A stretch of 64,000 nt of DNA from Paenibacillus arenosi (lineage in GTDB: Bacteria > Bacillota > Bacilli > Paenibacillales > Paenibacillaceae), in contig NZ_JACYTN010000009.1 of the NCBI RefSeq assembly GCF_014841135.1, positions 62,001 through 126,000 of the forward strand. Reading direction: 5' to 3'. This document shows positions 28,301 to 40,300 of this stretch, in pieces. Position numbers and translations under genes: made by a program. Under the pieces are notes generated by a model, which was not told where the DNA came from, did not search any database, and saw nothing but the letters and a program-made list of their open reading frames with translations. The number at the start of each line of letters is the position of its first letter. Within the stretch, counting starts at the first letter, position 1.

Positions 28301-31300
28301 CGTGTAGATTACGTACGCCAGATCCTCCGGACGGGCTTCATGGAAGCTATCAGTGCCGACATGCTGATAGCTCTCATCGCCGTCATCCACAGCATCCGTC
28401 AACTTACCGGAGACCATGTTGGAGACAACCGATGCATTCGCCCGCACCTCGCTGTACGACGCTTCGTCGTCCAAGTACAGCACGGCCGCCAGCGCTAACC
28501 CCTCTTCGTCAAGCCAGGCTTCAGCGCGCTCTCGCAGCACCGTTTGCGTCAGCAGCACCTTAGCTCCGCTATCTTCCAGCATGAACCGCACGCGGTCTGC
28601 CGGATAATCCGGGTCGAGCGGCACATACGCCCCGCCCGCTTTCCAGACGGCCAGCACGGCTACCAGCAAGTCCACCGAACGCTCGGCAAGAATGCCGACA
28701 ATCGTCTCCCGGCCGATGCCGCTTACACGCAGCGTATTAGCCAAGCAGTTCGCCCGCTCGTTCAGCTCCGCATACGTCAGCCTGTCATTCTCGTACACGA
28801 CGGAAGCCGCTTCGGGTGTGCGTTCCGCCTGCTCCTCGAACAGCCGGTGGAACGCCGCCGTAGGAGCCGCTTCCGGCTGCGCCGGGTTGAACGCGCCGAG
28901 AATTTGTTCTTTTTCCGCTGATGTCAAAAGCTCCAACTGATTCACACGGATGTTCGGGTTTGCCGCAACCTTCTCCAGTGCCCGAGCAAAATGACCGTGG
29001 ATCTGCCTGATGTCTTCTTCTCTGAACGTCAGCGCATTGTACGTAAACCGCAACAAAATATGCTCTTCCGGAATGACGGTAATATCCAGGTCGTAGTTCG
29101 TTTGCTCCGGCGACTGGATATTAGCGATTTTCATCGCTTCTTTATCTCCGCCGACGACCTGCTCAATTTGTTCTTCCATCGGATAATTTTCAAAGACCAT
29201 GATATGGTTGATCAAGTCGCGCTTTTGCTCGCTCAGCGACTGAATTTCGAACAGCGGGAACGTTTCGTAAGCTCCCGATGCCAGCGCCTGATCCTGGGTT
29301 TTTCTCAAAATATCGGCTACCGTCTCCTCGGCTTTTCCTTGAATACGGACCGGGATTGTATTAATAAACAGGCCAATCATGCTTTCGATACCCGGAATTT
29401 CCGCCGGACGCCCGGATACGACGGAGCCAAATACGACATCCTCGCTGTTGTTGTATACCTGCAGAACCAGTCCCCATACGGTCTGCATGAACGTATTCAG
29501 CGTCACTTGCTGCTGGCGCGCCACCCGCTCAATTTGCCTGGTCAGTTCCTTGCTGAGTTCTACATCGATTTCAGCCGCTTCATAAGCGCCCTGCTTCAGC
29601 TGCGTGTTCTCCTGGGGCAGCTTGGTCTGCTGATCGTAACCCGCCAAATACTCGGACCAATAACGCGAAGCTTTCGCGGCATCTTGAGCTTCTAGCCATT
29701 CGATATACCGGGAGTACGAGGTAACCGCAGGAAGCTCCAGCGTCTGCTTCTCCTGGAACGCGAAGTAGGCGTCGAACACTTCCTTGAGCATGAAGGACAT
29801 GCACCAGCCATCCATCAAAATGTGATGGTGACTCCAGATCACATGGTAGGACTCGTCGCCCGTGCGCAGAACGGTCACGCGCATAAGAGAGCCTCGGGCC
29901 AAATCAAACTTGTTGGCTTTATCCGCGCTAACGAAATCGGCTATCGTCTTCTCCGGGCCTTCATCGCTAACCGAGCGAATATCTTCGAAGTACACTTCAC
30001 ACTTTCGCTCGCGGAATACCACTTGAATCGGCTCGTCTCTCCAGCCGGTAATAAAGTTGGTCCGCAGCGTCTCATTCCGCTGCACCAGCGTATCCAACCC
30101 TTGGATGAAGTCTTCGACATTCAGGCTTCCGTACAGATCGAAGGTCACCTGTTCGAAGTAAGCTTCCGAATCGGCATCCAACAGGCTGTGGAACAACATC
30201 CCTTTTTGCAGCGGAGTCAGGTTGTATACATTCTCCAGTTCGCCGAGCGCCGTCGTATGTTCGGCCAGTCGCTCCAGTTCCTCCACCGTCACATCTTGAA
30301 GCAGTACGTCGCTAGGCGTAAGCTCCGGAAGCTCTTTCGATACGCAATGACTGATAACTTCACGCAAGCTCGATTGAAGCAGGATCCCCAGGCGCTCTAC
30401 CGTTTCCCGTTTAAACTGGGTTTCCCCATAACGAATCGTGAGTTCCAGCACTCCTTCCGACACCATACCGTTGATATCGAGAACAAAATCCATCACTGCA
30501 TTCGGGCTTGAATCGGAACCCGAGCTGAACGGAGACGGCTGCGAGCCGTTGCTTTCGTAATTCTGGTCGAATTGACCCAAATAGTTAAAGCTGATTTCAG
30601 GCTCCAAAGCCAAGCGCTCGCCGTCACGCGGCGCCGACAAATAACGCAGGATGCCGTAGCCGATTCCTTTATTCGGAATGCGGCGCAAGCTTTCTTTAAC
30701 CTGTTTTACCTGATGACTGAGCGCCTGGGCGTGACCCAGCTCCAGAACGACAGGGAATTGGCTTGTAAACCAGCCTATCGTGCGCGTAATGTCCACATCC
30801 GGCAAAATATCTTCCCGACCGTGGCCTTCGAGATTCACCAACACCCGTTCCCGGCCGCTCCAAGCTTGTACCGCGAGGCCAAGCGCGGCAAGCAGCAAAT
30901 CGTTCATTTCCGTATGGTAAGCACGGTGTGCCTGCTTCAACAGCTGTTCGGTTTCCTCCGCCGTCCAGCGAACGGTCACGAGCCCGCTGTCCTTCAGCTT
31001 GGATCTGCCTCGGTCAAAGTCTCTCGGAAGCGGTTCATAGATCCATTGCTCGATATGCTGCCAATACTCTCTCTCGCTTTCCATCGCCAGACCGTTCGCA
31101 TAATCAGCAAGCTGCTTCGCCCACACTTGGAATGAATCCGTTTTGAGCGGCAAACGAATCGGCTGCCCTTGCAGCGCCTGCTCATAGCCGGCAGCAAAAT
31201 CCTCAAGCAGAATCCGCCAGGATACGCCGTCTACGACCAAATGATGGATCGCGATGAGCAGGTGGTCGCCGTCGTCGCAGCGGAACAAGCCGATCTTCAC

Positions 31301-34300
31301 CAGTGGACCGTTTTCCAAATCGATGCTCGCTTGAATATCATTCGCCTTAGCCTCTACCGCTTCTTTCACGTCGCCGACTCCCTTGAAATCGACAACTTCC
31401 AGATCGAACAGCGCTTCGTTCTCCCCGGCGCCGCGGTTCCAGGCGGTATAGCCGTTCTCAGTTAGTCGGTAAACCGTACGGAGAGCATCGTGATGCACGA
31501 CAAGCTGACGCACCGCTTGGCATAATGCTTCTTCGTCAAATCCTTGCATGGAGAACTGCATATACGCCTGATTGCTGTGATGCACGTCGGCCGGATTTTG
31601 TTCAAAGAACCAGCGCTGAATCGGAGTCAAGATGACTTCTCCCGTCACTTCGGCCTGGCTTGCCGTTCTCTCCGCCGTTTGCAGCTGTAAACTAAGGGCA
31701 GAAATCGTCGGGTAATGGAACAAATCTTTCATGACCAGCTTGTACCCCGTTTGCAAAAGACGGGACGATACCTGCAATGCCTTGATCGAATCGCCACCGA
31801 GTGCAAAGAAATTGTCCATCGTACCGACCTGATCCACGCCCAGCACCGACTGCCAGACCGACACAAGTGCTTGCTCAGCAGGAGTACGAGGCGCCGTGTA
31901 TGCAGCCTCGGCACGAATGCTTCCTTCCGGCACAGGTAGCGCTTTACGGTCGATTTTCCCGTTCGGCGTAAGCGGCATTTGATCTAGGCGCATGATGCGC
32001 GAAGGCACCATATGGGAAGGCAGCGCGGCGTCCAGATGAGTCACAAGCCCTTCCAGATCGAAGCTGGAATCCGCTGCGACATACCCGCACAAATATTTCT
32101 GTTCCCGCTCATCCGTCCGGTCGATGACAAGCGCTTGACGCACGCCGACAACATTTTGCATGACCGCTTCAATTTCACCAAGTTCGATCCGATAGCCGTG
32201 AATTTTCACCTGGTTGTCGATCCGACCGATGAAGTCCACGTTGCCGTCCGGCATCCAGCGCGCCAGATCCCCAGTCCGGTACAGCCGCTCTCCAGTCGCG
32301 AACGGGCTGTCTACGAATTTCTCCGCCGTCAAATCCGGTCGGTTCAAGTAACCCCGCGCCACACCTGCTCCACCGATAACCAACTCGCCCAACACCCCGA
32401 TAGGCACCGGCTTCAGATTCGCATCCACGATGTAGAACTTGGCGTTCAGCCACGCTTTCCCGATCGGCACGCTACCCGTCTTCGGCAGCTTCTCCAGTGT
32501 CTCGTCATAGAAGCTGGAGTCAATCGCCGCTTCCGTTACGCCGTAACTGTTAATAATACGGAACCGTGAGCCGAAGCGCTCCTGCAAGGTACGGTAATCC
32601 GCTACGCTGCACGCATCCGAGCTTGTGATCAGCAGCTGCAGCGAGCTGAGGTCCAGACCCTCGGCATGAACATGCTCCATGAACGGTACGATCAGTGCAG
32701 GAGTCGATTCGAACACCGTCACGGCATAGTCGCGAATCCAGCCGTAGAGGCGGATTGGGTCAATCCGGTCGTCCTTCGGCACGATGACCATCGTGCCACC
32801 GTTGTACAGCGTCCGCGCAATGTCCCCGACGAACACGTCGAACGAGAAGCTGGCGAGCTGCAGCAGACGGATCGGGAACTGATCCAGGCGGTAGTCCCGC
32901 TGGTAGCCCGCCGCTGTGTTCACCAGGCTGCGGTGCTCAATCATCACGCCCTTCGGACGGCCCGTCGTACCGGAGGTGTAAATGACGTAAGCCAAATCGT
33001 GCGGCTTGTTCACATTCGCCGGATTCGATGCAAATTCCACCGCTAGTACGTTCTTCTCGGCATCTGCCGTGGCGGACGTTTCGGCAGATGCCATTTCCGC
33101 TTGCGCCAAAGCCTCCGCCTCTGCGCCTGCTTCGCCCACAGCTTGTACGCCCACAGCCGCTTCCGCCGCTCCGAGGCTGTACGTCGCGGCATCGTCAAGC
33201 GCAAACACCGTTTGCAGCACTAGAGCTCCGTCGCTGCGCCAAGCTTCCACCTGCTCCAGCAGGCGGGTTTGCGTGAGCAGCACTGACGCCCCGCTGTCCG
33301 CGAGCATATACTCGATCCGATCTGCCGGATAGTCTGGGTCGAGTGGCACATAAGCGCCTCCCGCTTTCCACACGGCGAGCACCCCGATCAGCAGTTCCGC
33401 CGAACGGCCGGCCAAAATACCTACCACCTGCTCCGGCTTCACCCCACTCTCCCGCAGTGCATACGCCAGACGATTCGCTTTGGCGTTCAGCTCTGCATAC
33501 GTCAGCTTGCTGTCTTCATAGACAACCGCCAGCGCTCCCGGAGTGCGCTCCACCTGCTCCTCGAACAGCTCGTGGAACGTTCTCTCTCTCCACGAATCAT
33601 CCGTAACCAAACCTGTACCCTCCGCGGCGGGTTGCTTCGCAAGAGCCGAAGACGACACGTCAAACCCGACCAGCAAATCATGCTTTTCACTGTCCGTCAA
33701 AATATCCAAATCCGAAATCCGCGCACCCGGCTGCGCCAGGATCGACGCCAAAAGCTGCTCGTAATGACCCGCCAGCCGTACCATCGTTTCCACTCTAAAC
33801 AACGAGGTAGCATACTCGATCTTGCAAACTAGCTCGTTATCGGCTTCCACGATATCCAAGCTAAGATCAAACTTTGCCGTCTTTTCCTCGATGTCGAATT
33901 TCGACCATTGCAAACCTTCCAGGGTTACATCCAAACTTTCGTGCTTTTGCAAAGAAAACATGGTGTCAAACAGAGGATTCCGGCTTAAATCCCGACTCAC
34001 CTGAAGAGCTTCCACCAGTTCCTCGAACGGATAGTCCTGGTGCTCGTAGGCTCCAAGCGTCGTTTCCTTCACTTCCTGCAAGTAATCCATGAACGTTCGC
34101 TCCGCCACCGGACCCAAGCGAAGGGCCAGCGTATTGACGAACATGCCGATAATCGGCTGCAGGTCGGCGTGAGAACGGGCGGCAATCGGAGTGCCGACCA
34201 CGATATCTTCCTGTCCCGCGTATTTATGAAGCAATACGGAGTACGCAGCCAGCAGAAGCATATACAACGTCGCACCCGAATCACCGGCAAGCCGTTTGAG

Positions 34301-37300
34301 AGCTTCGCTTTTCTCCGCATCCAGCGTAAACGTGAGCGTTTGACCGTCAAACTGTTGGACGGCCGGGCGGGAGAAGTCGAGAGGCAGCTCAAGAACCGGA
34401 AGCTCGGAGCTAAATACCCCGCGCCAGTATTCCTCCTGCCCTTTGATGCGCTGGCGCTCCTCCTCGGATTGCTGCCAAACGGCGTAATCCTTGTATTGAA
34501 TCCGCAGCTCCGGCAATTGTTCCCCATTGTAAAGCCGCATGAATTCGCGCAGCAGCACGTCCATGGAAAGGCCGTCGGAACCAATATGATGAATATCCAG
34601 CGCGAGCAGGAACTTCTCTTTCTCCAGTTCGATTAGCAGGGCGCGCAACAAAGGCGGCTCGGTCAAGTCAAAAGGCTGGATGAAGCCCTCAAGAATAGCC
34701 GCAACCTGATCTTCACTTGCTTGAAGCTTCTCGACCTTGATAGCTACGAAGGGATGAATGCGTTGAACTGGCTCTCCATTCACGATTTCAAAACCGGTGC
34801 GCAGCATATCGTGCCGGGCCACCAAAGTAGTCAGCGCCTTTTCCAAGTTGGCCTCGTTCAAATCCCCTTCCAGCTGTAAAGCGCTTGGTAGGTTGTAATT
34901 CAGCTCCGAGTCATCCAGCTGGTGCAGGACGTATAACCTTTTTTGCGCGGAGGAAACCGGATAGTACGCTTTCTCTTCCGCTATAGGAATCGAGCTGTAC
35001 CGCGTTTCTTCCAAGCTGGCAATAGCCCCAGCCATCGACTCTATCGTCGCATAGCGGAATACATCACGCAGCGGAAGTTCGACGTTCATTTCCTTCCGAA
35101 TCTCGCTGACAAGGTTCGTCGCCCGCAAGGAGTGACCTCCGAGTTCGAAGAAATTGTCCAGGACTCCAATGCCGGAGTAACCCAGCACTTCCTCCCAGAT
35201 ATTCACAAGCTGTGATTCCGTCCGATTACGCGGTGCTACGTATTCGACACCCGTTTGCAAGCCACCTTGCGGCTCCGGCAGCGCTTTGCGGTCCACTTTG
35301 CCGTTGGACGTTAGTGGCATGCGATCCAACTGCACAAAGTACGACGGGATCATGTACCCCGGCATTCCCTTGGACAGCGAGGTTCTCATTTCACTGACTG
35401 TTAGTGTCCGGTCCGCCACAAAGTAGGCGACAAGTGCCTTCTCGCCCCCGCCGTCCTGACGGGCAAGCACCACCGCTTCTTCCACGCCCTTGACGTTCAG
35501 AAGCTGCGTCTCGATTTCGTCCAGCTCGATCCGGTACCCGCGGATTTTCACCTGGTGGTCGATCCGCCCTAGGTATTCGATGTTGCCATCCGGCAGCCAA
35601 GCCGCCAAATCCCCGGAGCGGTACAGTTTCTCCCCCTCTGCAAACGGGGAATCGACGAACTTCTCCGCCGTCAGATCCGGTCGGTTCAGGTAGCCTCTCG
35701 CAAGGCCTGCCCCGGCCACGTACATTTCGCCCGTTACGCCAATCGGTACAGGGCGGCGGTTGTCATCAAGGACGTACACGCTCAGCGTCGGGATCGGCTT
35801 ACCAATATTGCTCTTCGCCGCCTCCATTTCGACCCACGTGATTTCCTTATACGTAACGTGAACCGTCGTCTCGGTAATGCCGTACATATTGATCAGCTTC
35901 GTCTCCGGGTACTTCGTCTTGAAGCCCTTGAGCAGTAGCGGACTCAGTGCTTCGCCCCCGAAGATGATGTTGCGGATCCGCAGATCGTACGGATGGTCCG
36001 CTAACACTTCACGCAGCAGTTGGTAGAAGTACGTTGGCGTCTGGTTCAAAATCGTGACCTGTTCGCGGCCCAGCAGCGCCAGGAAATCGGCCGGATTTTT
36101 CGCCGTGAGCGGCGGTACGATGACCAGCTTGCCTCCGTACAGCAGCGCACCGTACATTTCCCATACGGAGAAATCGAAGCAGAACGAGTGGAACAGCGTC
36201 CACGTGTCAGATGGACCGAAGTCGAACAGATTCTTGTCGTTGAACAAGAGGCGCACAACGTTCTTATGCTCGATCAGCGTTCCTTTCGGTCTGCCGGTCG
36301 TTCCCGACGTGTAGATGACATAGGCCAGGTTGCCCGGCCCGGCAATCGGTTCTAGGTTCGAAGCATCCAGCGCATCGGCGGAGTCCGCCCCTCTGTCGTC
36401 CCAAACAAAATCATCCAGTTCGAAGCGCGTTCCTGCGAAGTCGGTCTTCTCGTGCAGATGCTTTTGAATTAGCAATAGCGGCGCGCCCGAATCCTCGATC
36501 ATGAAGCGGATGCGCTCTTCCGGGTAGTCAGGATCGACAGGCACGTAGGCTCCGCCCGCTTTGAGAATCGCCAGAATGCCGACGACCATATCGAGCGAAC
36601 GTTCGGCCAGAATCGCTACCAGCTGATCTGCTTCTACTCCCCTCTCCCGCAGCGTCCGCGCAAGGCGGTTGGATCGCTCGTTCAGCTCGCGGTAGGTCAA
36701 CTGCCGCTCGTTCATGACCGCGGCCACGTTATCCGGGTAAAGCTCCGCCTGCTCTTCGAACAAGCCGTGAATCGTCTGCTGCTGCGGGTAGTCCGCCTCC
36801 GAATCGTTGAAACCGCGCAATAGCTCGCAGATTTCCTCCTCCGTGAGCATTTCCAGCGAGGCAATATTCCCGTCTGCCCCTACTGTGATGGTTTCAAGCA
36901 GCTTGTCATAATGTCTGGCGAACCGTTCCGCGGTCTCTTGTTTATACAAAGCCGTTGCGTACTCCAACCGGCACTCGAGCTGACCGTCCAACTCCGAAAT
37001 GTCCAGGAGCAGCTCGAACTTGGATGTTCGGTTTTCCAACGGATAAAATGATTGCTCCAGCCCCTCGATGACAATTTGCTCGTTCTCCGTATTTTGCAGG
37101 GAGAAGAATGTATCAAAGAGCGGATTGCGACCGGTCGCGCGCGGAATGTGAAGGCTTTCCACTAAGTCTTCGAACAAATAATTTTGGTGTTCGAAAGCCC
37201 CGAGCGTAATCTCCTTGATTTCTTCCAGGTAAGAAAGGTACGGCTTGGAACGCTCCGGACGACTGCGAATGGCCAACGTGTTGATAAACATCCCTATAAT

Positions 37301-40300
37301 CGGCTGAACTTCTTCCTGCGTTCTTCCGGCAATCGGGGTTCCGACAATCAGATCTTCCTGACCCGAATATTTATGCATTAGGATGGAGTAAGCCGACAGC
37401 AGCACCATGTACAGGGTCGTCCCCGTCCGTGCCGCCAGCTCTTTCAGCTTCTCCGTCCGCTCTTTCTCGATATAAAACTTCACGGTCCGGCCGTCAAAAC
37501 TTTGCACCGCAGGCCGCGGGAAGTCCGTCGGCAGCTCCAACACCGGCAGCTCGCCCGACAGCTGTTCCAGCCAGTACTCCTTCTGGGACTGGAGCATCTG
37601 CCCGTAGGCTTCGGAATGCTGCCAAACGGCATAATCTTTGTATTGAATATGCAGCGGAGCCAGCTCCTCGCCCCGATACAAACGGCTGAACTCGTCGAAA
37701 AGCAGCGCTGTCGAAATGCCATCTGAGACGATATGGTGCATATCGAACAGCAGAATGTGGCGATCCTCGGCGATTTCGATCAGGCCGATGCGGAGAAGCG
37801 GCGGCTTGGTCAAATCAAACGGGCAATAGTAAGCTTCCACCACTTGGTCCAGTTCCCGTTCATCCGTCTGGAAATAATCTACTGCAAACTCCACCTCGTC
37901 ATAGATGCGCTGGACAAGCTCACCTTGAACCTGCTCGATCCCGGTACGCAGCGTCTCATGGCGTTGAATCAGCGCCCGGAACGCGTGCTCGACGCGCATG
38001 CGGTCCAGTTTGCCTTCGAGAAGAAGCGCCGCCGACATATTGTAGCTGCGCTCGGCCCCGTCAAGCTGGCGTAGGACGTACAGACGCTTTTGCTCGGATG
38101 AAACCGGATAGTACTCGGCCTCAGCCACCTTTGTAATCTCATACGTCTCCTGCATCTTTAAACCGCTGATTGTTTGGGCCAGTTGTTCGATCGTGGTGTA
38201 GCGGAAAACGTCCCGCAGTGGGACCTCGACTTGCAGCTCTTTTCGAATTTTGGAAACGAGCAGGGAGGCCCGCAAGGAATGACCACCCAGGTCAAAGAAA
38301 TCGTCTTTAACTCCAACTCGCGCAATCCCCAACACCTGCTGCCAAATGAGAGCAAGTCTTGTTTCCAGCGTTGTGCGAGGAGCCACATACTCACGACCTG
38401 CTTCTACCTCTCCGGTCGGTTCAGGTAAGGCTTTACGGTCAATTTTTCCATTCGGCGTAAGCGGAAGCTTATCAAGAGACACCAGACGGGCCGGAACCAT
38501 ATGAGCCGGCAGCTCTTGCTTCAATTGGGACAGCAGATCGCTCAACTGCAAGGAAGCATCTGCCGCCACGTAGCCGCACAAATACTTTTGCCCTTGCTCA
38601 TCTGTACGGTCGATCACCACAGCCTGCTTGACGCCCGAGAAACGCAGCAGGGCCGTTTCAATTTCGCCGAGTTCGATCCGGAACCCGCGAATTTTCACCT
38701 GATAGTCGAGCCTGCCGATGAAGTCGACGTTGCCATCTTCCAGCCAGCGGGCCAAATCACCTGTCCGGTACAGACGTTCGCCTAGCACAAACGGGCTGTC
38801 TGCAAACTTCTCGGCGGTTAGGTCTGGACGGTTCCAGTACCCGCGCCCCACCCCGGCGCCACCGATGACAAGCTCGCCCGGAACCCCTACAGGAACCGGA
38901 TTTAATGCGGCATCGACGATGTAAAACCGGGCGTTCAGCCAAGCTTTGCCGATAGGCACATGACCCGACGGCGGCAGCTTATCCAGCGGCTCATCGTAAA
39001 AGCTGCTGTCAATGGCCGCTTCGGTAATGCCATAGCTATTGATGATGCGGAATTGTCCACTGAATCTTTCCTGCAGCAATCGGTAATCGATGACACTGCA
39101 AGCATCCGAGCTGGTAATCAGCAACTGCATAGAGCTAACGTCCAGCCCTTCTTCATAAATATGCTGCATGAACGGCAGGATGAGCGCAGGCGTCGATTCG
39201 AATACCGTAATGTTTTGGTCCCGAATCCAGCCGTATAAGCGGTTCGGATCAATCCGGTCATCCTTCGGCACAATTACCATCGTGCCTCCGTTATACAGCG
39301 TCCGCGCGATGTCTCCGACGAACACGTCAAACGAGAAACTGGCCAGCTGTAGCAGCCGTACTGGGAACTGATCCAACCGGTACTCGCGACGGTATGCATC
39401 CGCAGTATTCACGAGACTACCGTGCTCGATCATGACGCCTTTCGGGCGTCCCGTCGTACCCGAGGTGTAAATCACATAAGCCAAGTCTTGCGGGTCCCTG
39501 CCTACAGATTCAAATTCCACGGCTAAGGCATCCCCGTTATAAATCTGTTCATCGTCCATGGCATAGACAGCTTGAAGCTTCAGCCGGTCATCGGCCAACC
39601 AACCTCCGGCCTGCTCCAGCAGATGACGCTGCGTAAGTAGCACCGATGCATCGCTATCGCTGAGCATGTATTCAATCCGCTCAGCCGGATAATCGGGGTC
39701 CAGCGGTACATAGGCGCCGCCGGCTTTCCAAACGGCGAGCACCCCGACTAGCAGTTCCACCGAACGCTCCGCCCAGATCCCCGTAATCGTCTCCCTTCCC
39801 ACGCCCTGTTCGCGAAGGAGAGAAGCCAGCCGCTCGGCGCGTTCGTTCAATTCGCCGTAGGTCAGTTGTTTGTCCATGTAGACGACTGCCGGATGATCCG
39901 GAATTTCCTGGGCAAACTTTTCAACATACCGATGAAACACTTCTCCTTTGCTCAGCCCTGCCACCGGCGGGTTAAAAACGTTGAGAATGCGTTGTCTCTC
40001 CTCATCGCTCAGCAGAGAAATCTCGCGTACCGGCAGTTCGGGAGTTTGAAGAAATTGATCCAGCACGGTTACATACTGTTCCATAATCCGATCAATCTCG
40101 GACTTATCGAACAGGCCGATACGATAGGAAGCATTGAAAATGACATGGTCTTCATGCAGCATATGGTCGAAGCGTAGCAGCAAATCGTCCATCTCGTGAC
40201 TAGCGAAGTGAGTCTCCCCGCGTACCTTAATTTCTTCGTACTCCACGACTTTCAAAGGTAGATATTCCAGAGACGTGCGGAACAGCCCCGAAAGATCGTT

